From Alcaligenaceae bacterium SAGV5 (lineage in GTDB: Bacteria > Pseudomonadota > Gammaproteobacteria > Burkholderiales > Burkholderiaceae_B), in NCBI GenBank assembly GCA_009360345.1, contig SPDP01000001.1, positions 2,046,001-2,110,000 on the forward strand: DNA of 64,000 bases, in the 5' to 3' direction. The translations under genes and the position numbers were made by a program. The notes under the pieces are model-generated. The model saw only the letters and a program-made list of their open reading frames with translations. It was not told the origin of the DNA and ran no database searches. Position 1 is the stretch's first letter. Each line of letters starts with the position of its first letter. This document shows positions 26,105 through 34,377 of this stretch, one piece after another.

Positions 26105-27801
26105 GCCCGCCTCCCGGTTGCGGGATCCTGACCGTCCGCGCCGGTCTCGGCCGCCAGCTTCTCGGCGATCATGCGCTTGAGCGCGGGCTTGTCCAGCTTG
26201 CCGACCTTGGTCACCGGAAAGGCGTCGATCACTTCGACCCGCTCCGGACACTTGTATTTGGCCAGGCCCTGGGCGACCAGGAAGTCCGCCAGTTCCTTGA
26301 CCCGCGGGGCGGCCTGTCCGGGACGCGGCACGATGTAGATGCAGCCCTTCTCGCCGTAGACGGGGTCCGGCATGGCCACCAGCCGCGCCTCGGCCACGGC
26401 CGGATGCGCGCCCACCAGCCCTTCCACCTCTTCGCAGCCGATCTTCTCGCCGCCGCGGTTGATGTTGTCGCGCAGCCGGCCTTCGAAGGTATAGCAGGTG
26501 ACGCCGTCCACCGCGTGGGCGGTCATCATGTCGCCGGTACGATAGAAACCGTCCGAGGTATAGGCCTGGGTGTTGGCCTCCGGCGCGTTGTAGAAGCCGG
26601 GCAGCGTGGAGGGCCCGCGAAAACACAGTTCGCCCATCTGTCCAGGCGCCACCGGCTTTTCCGAATCGGGCTCCAGCAGCCGCAGCTCGTCCTGCGGGCA
26701 GCCGGAGCAGCCCTGGGTCTGGTGGCGTCGGGAGATCGGCGCGTCGGCGGGCGATCCCAGCAGCAGGCCTTCGGTGATACCGAACAGGTTCGAGCACGGC
26801 ACGCCCAGGTGCGCTTCGAGGCGGTCGGCGCGGCTCATGGTGATGAACAGGCGCAACGATGCCAGGTCGTGGCGGGCCAGGTCCGGGTAGGTCATCATCT
26901 GCGGCGCGATGGGACCGATGGACACCGCATGGGTGACCCGGTGCAGTTCGATCAATTCCAGCATCCTGGCCAGCTCGACGCGCGGCATGAGCACGGCGGA
27001 CGCGCCCATGACGAACACCGGCATCAGCACGTATACCTGGGCCGCGTTGTGCAACAGCGGCAAGGCCCACATGTAGCGGTCGGCCTCGGTCAGCTTGTAC
27101 ATGCCGGCGCAGGCCAGCGAATGTCCGAGGTACTCGCCATGGAAGCGGGGAATGACCTTGGGCACGCCGGTCGTGCCGCCCGACAGCTGGAAGCTGAGCA
27201 CGTCGCCCAGTCCCGGCGGCGCCTCGGCCAGGCGCTTGCGCGCGGCTTCCAGCGGCATGCCCTCGATCAGCCCGCGCAGCGACGCCCCGCCCTCGCCCGC
27301 CGGGCCGCGGGCGACGATCAGGTGGCGCAGCGTCTGGCTGCCCTCGGCCATCTTGCGGGCAAAGGCGGCCAGGTCGAAGCTGGGATGGAAATCAGCCTGC
27401 ACGAAATATCCCCGCGCCTGCGTCTGCCGGATCAACTGGCCGATTTCCAGCTCGCGGTGCTGGGGCAGCGAACAAACGGGCACGACCCCCGCCTTGTAGC
27501 AGGCCGCCAGCGCCAGCACCGTCTCCAGCGTGGTGCCCATCTGGAAGATGGCGCGATCGCCGGGCGCCAGGCCGATCTCCAGCAGCGCCGCCCCCAGCCG
27601 TTCGGACTGCTCGTCCAGTTCCTGGAAGCTCAGGCTGCCTTCGTCGGTGATGAACGCCGCCTTGCCGGGCAGGCGCCGCGCGGTGGCGCGCAAGGCATCG
27701 CCCACCGAAGACCGCATCCACGCCCCGCCGTCCAGGTAGGACGCGGCACGCTCGGCCGGATGGTAGATGACCCCTTCTATCGGGTGCCGTATGTCTTGCA
27801 T
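26101..27801 (-). CDS. Aryl-acid adenylating enzyme / CoA ligase (DhbE/EntE-like)
   Basis: A 566-residue ANL-superfamily enzyme. The N-terminus (GVIYHPAERAASYLDGGAWM) and the P-loop-like A3 motif LSGGTTGVPKVIPRFHGEY are those of 2,3-dihydroxybenzoate/salicylate adenylases. The A7 segment (FYRTGDMM) and the A10 lysine (FPVTKVGKLDKPAL) are present. No carrier-protein or other siderophore genes are nearby; instead a thioesterase, a CoA-ester hydroxylase and ring-degradation genes follow, so it most likely makes an aryl-CoA for catabolism. GGAGGAG lies 7 bases before ATG 27801. Whether it does both adenylation and CoA transfer cannot be seen. Confidence 0.88.
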   Translation of the reverse strand: MQDIRHPIEGVIYHPAERAASYLDGGAWMRSSVGDALRATARRLPGKAAFITDEGSLSFQELDEQSERLGAALLEIGLAPGDRAIFQMGTTLETVLALAACYKAGVVPVCSLPQHRELEIGQLIRQTQARGYFVQADFHPSFDLAAFARKMAEGSQTLRHLIVARGPAGEGGASLRGLIEGMPLEAARKRLAEAPPGLGDVLSFQLSGGTTGVPKVIPRFHGEYLGHSLACAGMYKLTEADRYMWALPLLHNAAQVYVLMPVFVMGASAVLMPRVELARMLELIELHRVTHAVSIGPIAPQMMTYPDLARHDLASLRLFITMSRADRLEAHLGVPCSNLFGITEGLLLGSPADAPISRRHQTQGCSGCPQDELRLLEPDSEKPVAPGQMGELCFRGPSTLPGFYNAPEANTQAYTSDGFYRTGDMMTAHAVDGVTCYTFEGRLRDNINRGGEKIGCEEVEGLVGAHPAVAEARLVAMPDPVYGEKGCIYIVPRPGQAAPRVKELADFLVAQGLAKYKCPERVEVIDAFPVTKVGKLDKPALKRMIAEKLAAETGADGQDPATGRRA

Positions 27802-27860
27802 GGTGGTCTCCTCCTCCGATATGTCAGTCTCTCCAGATCTCCATCGCGGCTCGATCCGCG

Positions 27861-27947
27861 CTCCGATCCAGGGCGCCGCGGATCCGGCCTTGCCGGTCCG
27901 CCAGCGCCGCCCCCTTGAGGGGGCGCCCGAAGGGTGTAGGGGGTGGG
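27861..27947 (+). repeat. Intergenic GC-rich repeat, copy R5 (diverged, single)
   Basis: It has the same order of elements as R1-R4: GCGGATCCGGCCTTGCCGGT, CCCCCTTGAGGGGG, an imperfect distal dyad, and a G-rich end (GTAGGGGGTGGG) that abuts the stop of the VOC gene at 27950. Unlike the other two sites it is a single copy. It lies inside an operon, between the VOC gene and the ligase. Confidence 0.72.
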
Positions 27948-27949
27948 AT

Positions 27950-28894
27950 TCATTCCGGAACGATACGGACGCAATCCCGGTCCAGCGTTTCTATGCGGCC
28001 CTGCACGCCGCCGGTGAACAGGCCATACCAGATGGCGGGCTTGAGTCCCAGCGTCCTGCGGCGAAACTCGATGGGACCGTCGCTCTCGATGCGGTCGTAG
28101 TCGCCCTGGGTCTCGACGCGGCAATCGACGCGGCCGCGCGCATCGTCGACGATGGCGGCGAACTCGCGCACGCGGGGCACGTAGATGCGCACCGCCGGCG
28201 ATGGCCGCGCATCGCCGGACCACACGTGCCCGGCCACCAGCCGGGCCTTGCGCGACCAGATCTCGGCAATGTCCGACACGCGCCGCTGTCCGGCCCGGGC
28301 CGCGTCCTCGGCTTCGAGCGCGGCCTGCAGCGTCAACCGCCCGTCCAGGGCATCCACCTCGGTCAACGGACGAAGCTTGCGGGTGAACTCGATGAAATAG
28401 CCGTTGGGATCGCGCACGTAGATCGACTCGATCACCTCGTGGGTCGTCTCGACCGACACCTGCAGGCCGGCATCCTCCAGCTTCTTCTTCCAGGCGCGCA
28501 GTTCGTCCTGCCCCTCGACCAGCCACGCGGTATGGGTGGCGTCGAACACGTGGTCGTCGGGCACGGGCGCCATGGCCGGGCGGTCGCGCATGGCCGCGGG
28601 CGGCTCCGAGCCCAGGTAATAGAAAAAGGCGATGGTGCTGCCCTTCCCGCTATCGAAGAAAAAATGCAGGAAGTCCGGGTGCGTGGCCGGCCCCCAGCCG
28701 CGCGCGGAGATCACGTGGATCAGCGGCAGGCCCAGGATGTCCCGATAGAACGCCACGGTCTCGCGCAGTTTCCAGGTGGGCCGCGCGGTGTGGTCGACGC
28801 CCCGCAGCGCGAGCCCGTGGGCGGACGGCGTCGCGGAAGCGGTCCCGGCGGTCTTGCCTTCCAGCGTGGCGCTGGCGTTCGGGCTGCTGCTCAT
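27950..28894 (-). CDS. VOC-superfamily protein, possible ring-cleavage dioxygenase
   Basis: A 314-residue vicinal-oxygen-chelate protein, the size of a type-I extradiol dioxygenase. After a low-complexity N-terminus (1-26) the first module opens RGVDHTARPTWKLRETVAFYRDILGLPL. Plausible metal ligands are His35, His121 (in THTAWLVEG) and Glu169 (in VRDPNGYFIEFTRK). The last 120 residues are a second, less conserved domain. In an operon that would produce a dihydroxylated aromatic acid, ring cleavage is a reasonable role, but gentisate dioxygenases are normally cupins. An isomerase or hydratase role in the same pathway is possible. Confidence 0.75.
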   Translation of the reverse strand: MSSSPNASATLEGKTAGTASATPSAHGLALRGVDHTARPTWKLRETVAFYRDILGLPLIHVISARGWGPATHPDFLHFFFDSGKGSTIAFFYYLGSEPPAAMRDRPAMAPVPDDHVFDATHTAWLVEGQDELRAWKKKLEDAGLQVSVETTHEVIESIYVRDPNGYFIEFTRKLRPLTEVDALDGRLTLQAALEAEDAARAGQRRVSDIAEIWSRKARLVAGHVWSGDARPSPAVRIYVPRVREFAAIVDDARGRVDCRVETQGDYDRIESDGPIEFRRRTLGLKPAIWYGLFTGGVQGRIETLDRDCVRIVPE

Positions 28895-28922
28895 GTCGTT
28901 TCCCCTTGCATATGGATGATGG

Positions 28923-30188
28923 TCAATGCGCGAAACGCTCGCGCAGCCAGGCGGCCAGTTGGCGGCCAGCCTCGTGGCGCCCGGGCTCCTCGCCCTCGGC
29001 CAGCGCGCGGCCATGGTGGTCGCCGCGCACCCGCAGATGGCGCTTGTCGGTGGTGGCCAGGGCGTCGTGGATGGCACGCACGTCGCCCGGGAAGCAGGCC
29101 TGGTCGCCCGTGTATTCGATGACCAGGGTGGGCTGGGCGATGGCGCCCGCGGCGGCGGCCAGGCTGGCGTTGGACGACAGGCCGGACCAGGTCGACAGCC
29201 AGCTCTCGGGGGTGCAGAAGCGCGCGAAGCCGACGGCGCCGTAGTTCGAGGCATAGGGGTCGCGGCCCCATAGCGAACCAGGATGCCGATCCGACGGATC
29301 CAGGCCGAGATCCAGGCAGCGCAGGTCGGCATCGGTGCGCCAGACCGTCATCACGGGCGTATGGGCGGCCACGCGGCGCTCGGCCTGGGAGGCATCCTCG
29401 CGGCCCTTGAGCGCCTTGCGCGCGTCCAGCCGCCGCGCGATCGACTGGCGCGCCAGCGCGTCCAGCCGCTCGACGCGGGCGCGCTGGGCCTGCCGGTAGC
29501 GCGCGACGAATCCGGGCGCGTAGCGCGCCTGCCCGCCGGGACGGTAGCCATTGTCGGGATTCAGCGGATCCAGGGTGGGATCGACCGACAGCGCGTCGCC
29601 TTCATCCAGCACCGAAGGATCGATGCAGTTCATCAACAGCGCGCCCTGCCCCGGATGCGGTCCCACCAGCACCAATCCCTGGACCTGGGGCATCGCCAGC
29701 CCGGCCAGGCCGGAAGGCTTGCCTCCCGGCGTGCGGGCGATGCGCTCGGCGGCCGGCAGCGACGACTGCTGGACATAGAAGGAGTACAGGCCGGCGCCGC
29801 CCGAGTTGCCCAGCAGCACGATGTGGTCGAACCCCAGCCCGCGCAGGAAGGCAAGGCCGGCGGCCACGTCGTGCAGCGCGGTCTCGTGCTCCAGGCGCAG
29901 GTCGTTGCCCACCGAGCGCGCGCCCTGCGACCAGGCGGCGTAGCCGGCGCCGACGATGTCGGGGATGAGGTAGTGGCAGGCCATGAATTCCCGCGGGTGC
30001 ATCACGCACACCACGGTGCGGGGCCGGGGTCCTGCGGGCAGATAGAGCGAGCCGATGGTGGCGGCATCGTCGTCGGTGCGCAGGACGACGTTGCGGGTGG
30101 AGGCGCCGGCCGGAAGATCGCGGGGGTTCCAGTCGGTGTTCAAGAAGCCTGCGGTGACGTGCTGGGGGGCGTTGGCGCCGATGCTCAC
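28923..30188 (-). CDS. Alpha/beta-hydrolase family protein
   Basis: A 421-residue alpha/beta hydrolase with GTG start and GGAGA ahead of it. The nucleophile elbow is HIVLLGNSGGAGLYS (Ser near 149), the acid is probably in VIEYTGDQACFPGD, and the catalytic His in RGDHHGRAL. There is no signal peptide. It is the first gene of the minus-strand aromatic-acid unit and faces the TetR regulator. It could hydrolyse an ester or amide precursor of the aromatic acid, or cleave a C-C bond of the ring-fission product. The large insert between nucleophile and acid (about 160-330) is unusual for meta-cleavage hydrolases and gives no clear clue. Confidence 0.82.
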   Translation of the reverse strand: MSIGANAPQHVTAGFLNTDWNPRDLPAGASTRNVVLRTDDDAATIGSLYLPAGPRPRTVVCVMHPREFMACHYLIPDIVGAGYAAWSQGARSVGNDLRLEHETALHDVAAGLAFLRGLGFDHIVLLGNSGGAGLYSFYVQQSSLPAAERIARTPGGKPSGLAGLAMPQVQGLVLVGPHPGQGALLMNCIDPSVLDEGDALSVDPTLDPLNPDNGYRPGGQARYAPGFVARYRQAQRARVERLDALARQSIARRLDARKALKGREDASQAERRVAAHTPVMTVWRTDADLRCLDLGLDPSDRHPGSLWGRDPYASNYGAVGFARFCTPESWLSTWSGLSSNASLAAAAGAIAQPTLVIEYTGDQACFPGDVRAIHDALATTDKRHLRVRGDHHGRALAEGEEPGRHEAGRQLAAWLRERFAH

Positions 30189-30250
30189 GATGGGTCTCCT
30201 GATGACGCGGACGGCTGCTGCAACCGTCTTTTGTCACATTCGACTATTTT

Positions 30251-30294
30251 TTGACTTGACTGTCAATACGCGTAGAAATTCAGACACCAGTGTC
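30251..30294. promoter_or_regulatory. Two candidate TetR operator dyads
   Basis: In the 219-base divergent spacer, TTGAC-N6-GTCAA (30251-30266) and GACAC-CA-GTGTC (30283-30294) are two perfect-arm dyads sharing TGAC/GTCA half-sites and separated by 16 bases. They lie about 65-105 bases upstream of the hydrolase start and 115-155 upstream of the TetR start, suited to control both directions. The first dyad also contains a TTGAC that could serve as a -35 element. Confidence 0.55.
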
Positions 30295-30407
30295 AAAAAT
30301 GTTCATGGACATACCCATTTTCCCTGGGAAGACGGGGTTTCGACATGCCATAATCGGCTCCTGGGCCGGCACCCGCTCCGGCCTCATATCCTGGAAAGTC
30401 CCTATCC

Positions 30408-31133
30408 GTGAACGAGCTTCCCACCAAGGCAACGATGAAAGGGGAAGTCCTGCGCGGCGCCATCCTGGACGCCGCGGCCAAGCTCTTCATCGAACGCGGC
30501 ACGGGCGGCACCAGCATGCAGGACATCGCCGAATCGCTGGGCCTGAGCCGTACCGCCGTCTACTACTACTTCAAGAACAAGGACGCGATCCTGCGGGCGC
30601 TGACCGAGGAAATCCTGACCTCGGCCCGGGAACTGGCCAATGCCGCCGTTTCCCGCCAGGACCGCGATCCGGCCGAGGCCCTGCGGGAGCTGGTCACCGA
30701 CTACGCCAACCTCATCCTGTCGCGCCCGGCCGAATTCCGCGTGGCCGACCGTAACGAATCGGACCTCACGCAGCGGCAGCGCGCTTCCATGCATACGGCC
30801 CGCCGCAGCGTGCTGGCGGATTTCAGCGGCATCATCGAGCGCGGCATCCAGCTCGGCCATTTCCGCATGGCCGACCCCCACGTGGCGGCCTTCGGACTGA
30901 TCGGCATGTGCAACTGGACGGCATGGTGGTTCAAGCCCAATGGACGCCTCGGCCAGCAGGAAGTGGCCGAGGCCATCGCCGACATGGCCATCCATGCCCT
31001 GCGGCGCGACGAGTCGCGCCGGGCGCGGGTGCCCGACGTGAAAGAATCCTTGCGGCTACTGCGCGAGGACCTGGCCTACCTGGAAAAACTGGTGGTGCCC
31101 GACGAGGAAGCCTCGGCCGGCCAGCGCAAGTAA
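30408..31133 (+). CDS. TetR-family transcriptional regulator
   Basis: A 241-residue TetR/AcrR regulator. The DNA-binding domain spans about residues 15-62 (RGAILDAAAKLFIERGTGG, then MQDIAESLGLSRTAVYYYFKNKDAIL). The all-helical ligand domain has the FGLIGMCNWTAWWF segment common in TetR proteins that sense aromatic or acyl-CoA effectors. The start could be GTG 30408 or ATG 30435; the latter has AAGG closer at hand. It is divergent from the aromatic-acid operon and is its obvious regulator. Its 3' end overlaps glpD (opposite strand) by 58 bases. Confidence 0.94.
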   Translation: MNELPTKATMKGEVLRGAILDAAAKLFIERGTGGTSMQDIAESLGLSRTAVYYYFKNKDAILRALTEEILTSARELANAAVSRQDRDPAEALRELVTDYANLILSRPAEFRVADRNESDLTQRQRASMHTARRSVLADFSGIIERGIQLGHFRMADPHVAAFGLIGMCNWTAWWFKPNGRLGQQEVAEAIADMAIHALRRDESRRARVPDVKESLRLLREDLAYLEKLVVPDEEASAGQRK

Positions 31134-32686
31134 CTGCCCGCCAGGTCACGGAAAGCCTCCGCGCCCGCATCGGCGCCGGTCTCCTCGGTCAGCAGCCTTC
31201 CGACCTCGCCCGCCAGATCGCGCGCCTGACGCGCGTCCAGGAACAGCAGGCGCGAGCGGCGGGCCAGCACGTCTTCGACCGTGCGCGCATACTCGTGGCG
31301 CGCGGCGAAACGCACCATCGCCTCGGTCAGGCCGCCGCCCAGCTCGCGGTCCGCGCCCGGCAGGGCACACACGGCGTCCTGTTCGCTGCCATACTCCCAT
31401 AGCCCGGGGGCATCGCCGATGCGGTGCCTGCCGGCCTCGGCGCCCACCAGGGGATGATCCGCCGTCACGCAGCGGCCGGCGGACGTCAACAGCCCGGCCT
31501 CCAGGCAGGTGTCCAGCGTATCCTGGGCCATCGCGCGATACGTCGTCCACTTGCCGCCCGCCACGGTGACCAGCCCATCGGCCTCGACATGCACCATGTG
31601 TTCACGGCTGACATCCTTGGTACTGGCGGGTCCGGGCGGCCGGACCAGCGGGCGCAGGCCCGCCCAGGCGCTGGAGACGTCCTCCGCGCCCGGCGCGCGC
31701 GCCAGGTAGCGCCCCGCCTCGCCCAGCAGGAAATCGACCTCTTCGGCCAGCGGACGCGGCTCCAGCTCCAGGCTGGGGCGCGGAGTGTCGGTCGTGCCAA
31801 TGACGGTCTTGCCCATCCACGGCAGCGCGAACAACACCCTGCCGTCGCGCGTGCGGGGGACCAGCAGCGCCCGGTCCCCGGGCAGGAAATCGCGCGCCAC
31901 GACGACGTGCGCGCCCTGGCTGAACAGGATCGTTTCCCCGGCACCTTCCGCGCGGGCATCCAGACGCCGCACGGCGTCGACCCAGATGCCCGCGGCATTC
32001 ACCACGCATGCCGCCCGCAGGGCATACGAGCGGCCCGTCTCGCGGTCTTCGCAGCGCACGCCGGCCACCCTGCCCTGCTCGCGGATCAGGCCGACCGCCG
32101 CGCAATGATTGACCAGCAGCGCCCCCTCGCGCGCCGCGGTACGCGCCAGCGCGATCGCCAGCCGGGCGTCGTCGAACTGGCCGTCCCAGTACTCGATGCC
32201 GCCGCGCAGCCCCTGCGTCCGCAAGCCGGGCTGCCGGGCCACGACCTCCCTCGCGTCCAGCCAGCGCGTGCGCCCCAGGCCCGCCTTGCCGGCCAGGACG
32301 TCATACAGGACCAGGCCCGCGCCGTAGTAAGGCCTTTCCCAGAAACGGTAGGCAGGCACGACGAAAGGCAGCGGCTGAGCCAGGTGAGGCGCATTGCGCA
32401 GCAGGATCTGCCGTTCGCGCAGGGCCTCGCGCACCAGCGGGAAATTGCGCTGCTCCAGGTAGCGCACGCCGCCGTGCACGAGCTTGGTCGCGCGCGAGGA
32501 GGTGCCCTTGGCGAAGTCGTGGGCTTCCACCAGCACCACGCGCAGGCCCCGGGTGGCCGCATCCAGCGCAACCCCCAGGCCGGTGGCGCCGCCGCCTATC
32601 ACCGCCACGTCGTAGTCGCGGGCGTCGGCCAGGCGGGCAAGCAGTCCGGCGCGGTCGGTAGGCAGGGGGGCCTGCGTGGACGCCAT
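31076..32686 (-). CDS. glpD: Aerobic glycerol-3-phosphate dehydrogenase
   Basis: A 536-residue FAD enzyme of the inner membrane that oxidises glycerol-3-phosphate to DHAP and passes electrons to quinone. FAD motif: DYDVAVIGGGATGLGVALDA. The family signatures GTSSRATKLVHGGVRYLEQ, PWMGKTVIGTTDTP and VAGGKWTTYRAMA follow in the expected order, then the C-terminal helical cap. Length is typical of proteobacterial GlpD (about 500-540). It overlaps the glpK stop by one base (ATG 32686), so the pair is cotranscribed, and its last 58 bases are antisense to the TetR gene. Confidence 0.96.
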   Translation of the reverse strand: MASTQAPLPTDRAGLLARLADARDYDVAVIGGGATGLGVALDAATRGLRVVLVEAHDFAKGTSSRATKLVHGGVRYLEQRNFPLVREALRERQILLRNAPHLAQPLPFVVPAYRFWERPYYGAGLVLYDVLAGKAGLGRTRWLDAREVVARQPGLRTQGLRGGIEYWDGQFDDARLAIALARTAAREGALLVNHCAAVGLIREQGRVAGVRCEDRETGRSYALRAACVVNAAGIWVDAVRRLDARAEGAGETILFSQGAHVVVARDFLPGDRALLVPRTRDGRVLFALPWMGKTVIGTTDTPRPSLELEPRPLAEEVDFLLGEAGRYLARAPGAEDVSSAWAGLRPLVRPPGPASTKDVSREHMVHVEADGLVTVAGGKWTTYRAMAQDTLDTCLEAGLLTSAGRCVTADHPLVGAEAGRHRIGDAPGLWEYGSEQDAVCALPGADRELGGGLTEAMVRFAARHEYARTVEDVLARRSRLLFLDARQARDLAGEVGRLLTEETGADAGAEAFRDLAGSYLRWPAEASSSGTTSFSR

Positions 32687-34215
32687 CAGGGCCGGGCCCA
32701 GGCGCGGGCGCGCGCGACGGCTTCGCGCCAGCGCTCGACCTTGGCACGGCGCGCGGGCTCGGGCATCGAGGGTTCGAAGCGCCGGTCCAGTTCCCACTGC
32801 GAGGCGACCTCCGCCCCGTCGCTCCAGAACCCCGTGGCCAGGCCCGCCAGATAGGCCGCGCCCAGGGCCGTGGTCTCGGTGACCTGGGGCCGCACCACGG
32901 GCACGCCCAGGAAATCGGCCTGCATCTGCATCAACAGGTCGTTGCCGCAGGCGCCGCCATCCACCCGCAGTTCCCGGATGGCCAGGCTGGAATCCCCCAT
33001 CATCGCGGTCAGCGCATCGGTGGCCTGCAGCGCGATCGACTCCAGCGCCGCGCGGGCGATGTGGGCACGGGTCGTACCGCGCGTCAGGCCGATCAGCGTG
33101 CCGCGCGCATAGGCGTCCCAATCGGGCGCGCCCAGCCCGGTGAAGGCCGGCACCAGGTAAACGTCGCCCGAGTCGGCCACGCTGGCGGCCAGCGGCTCGA
33201 CCTCGGGCGCGCTGGCGATCATCTTCAGGCCGTCGCGCAGCCACTGGATGGTGGCGCCCGCCATGAACACCGACGCCTCCAGGCAATAGGCGGTGCGCGT
33301 GGTGGGATCGGCCGCGGCCGGCCCCTGCCAGCCGACCGTGGCCACCAGCTTGTTGTGGCTGGGCATCGGGACGGTGCCGGTATTCATGAGCATGAAGCAG
33401 CCGGTGCCATAGGTGTTCTTGACCATGCCGGGCTCGAAGCAGGCCTGCCCGAACGTGGCCGCCTGCTGGTCACCCGCCACGCCCGCGATCGGCACCGCCG
33501 CGCCGAACAGATCGGGGTCGGTCTCGCCCAGCACCGCGCACGACGGCACCACGGCGGGCAGCACGCTGGCCGGGATGTCGAACAGGTCCAGCAGTTCCTC
33601 GTCCCAGGCCATGCGATGGATGTCGAACAGCAGCGTGCGCGAGGCATTGCTGGCATCGGTCGCGTGCACGCGGCCATTGGTCAGCTTCCAGATCAGCCAG
33701 GCATCGACGGTGCCGAACGCCAGTTCGCCGTTGCGCGCACGCTGCCGGGCGCCCGGCACGTGGTCCAGCAGCCATTGCAGCTTGGTGGCGGAGAAATAGG
33801 CATCCAGCACCAGCCCGGTCTTGCGCTGGATCAGCGCCTCCAGACCTTCCCGGCGCAACTGGTCGCAGCGCTCGGCCGTGCGGCGATCCTGCCAGACAAT
33901 GGCGTGGGCCACCGGCTTGCCGGTGATGCGATCCCACAGCACCGTGGTCTCGCGCTGGTTCGTGATGCCGATGGCGATGGCCGGGGCGCGCGAATAGCCA
34001 TTGCCCACGAGCGACGTGGGCGCCCGCGCCAGGCAGGCCCGGGCGACGGCCAACTGCGACGCCCAGATGTCCTCGGGGTCGTGCTCGACCCAGCCCGGAC
34101 GGGGGAACAACTGGGGGAACTCCTTCTGGGCGACCGCGACGACCTGCCCGGCATGATCGATCAACAGGGCCCGCGAACTGGTCGTGCCCTGGTCCAGCGA
34201 AAGGATGTAGCGCAT
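32686..34215 (-). CDS. glpK: Glycerol kinase
   Basis: A 509-residue FGGY-family kinase that phosphorylates glycerol to glycerol-3-phosphate. ATG 34215 begins [19 protein letters not shown], the family's N-terminal phosphate loop. The substrate segment ([18 protein letters not shown]), the [13 protein letters not shown] block and the C-terminal [19 protein letters not shown] motif are all present. There is no Shine-Dalgarno sequence before this ATG (the preceding bases read TTTCCTCCGT), and the frame stays open 41 codons upstream without homology, so translation may be leaderless or weakly initiated. No glpF or glpR is nearby. Confidence 0.97.
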   Translation of the reverse strand: MRYILSLDQGTTSSRALLIDHAGQVVAVAQKEFPQLFPRPGWVEHDPEDIWASQLAVARACLARAPTSLVGNGYSRAPAIAIGITNQRETTVLWDRITGKPVAHAIVWQDRRTAERCDQLRREGLEALIQRKTGLVLDAYFSATKLQWLLDHVPGARQRARNGELAFGTVDAWLIWKLTNGRVHATDASNASRTLLFDIHRMAWDEELLDLFDIPASVLPAVVPSCAVLGETDPDLFGAAVPIAGVAGDQQAATFGQACFEPGMVKNTYGTGCFMLMNTGTVPMPSHNKLVATVGWQGPAAADPTTRTAYCLEASVFMAGATIQWLRDGLKMIASAPEVEPLAASVADSGDVYLVPAFTGLGAPDWDAYARGTLIGLTRGTTRAHIARAALESIALQATDALTAMMGDSSLAIRELRVDGGACGNDLLMQMQADFLGVPVVRPQVTETTALGAAYLAGLATGFWSDGAEVASQWELDRRFEPSMPEPARRAKVERWREAVARARAWARP

Positions 34216-34377
34216 ACGGAGGAAACCTGGTGAAACCTGCGTTGCGTGGACGCGTCGGCCAGGACGCAGGCAGATGGTAGCGCGAGCGCCGCCCGCGCGC
34301 ACCTGGCCCGGCCGGACCCCGGCGGCCATTCGCAACACAGTCAGGGATGCGTTTGAGTGGGCCCCTTCGGGCAGGAC

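Noticed and set aside
26101..27801. Reading the EntE-like ligase as part of a siderophore cluster
   Set aside because: No isochorismate synthase, carrier protein or NRPS is nearby; the tight neighbours are a thioesterase and a CoA-ester hydroxylase.
22638..31133. Nicotinate (nic) pathway as the role of the maleate-isomerase unit
   Set aside because: NicX-, NicF- and hydroxylase-type genes are absent, and the ligase/thioesterase/aryl-CoA monooxygenase set fits a CoA route instead.
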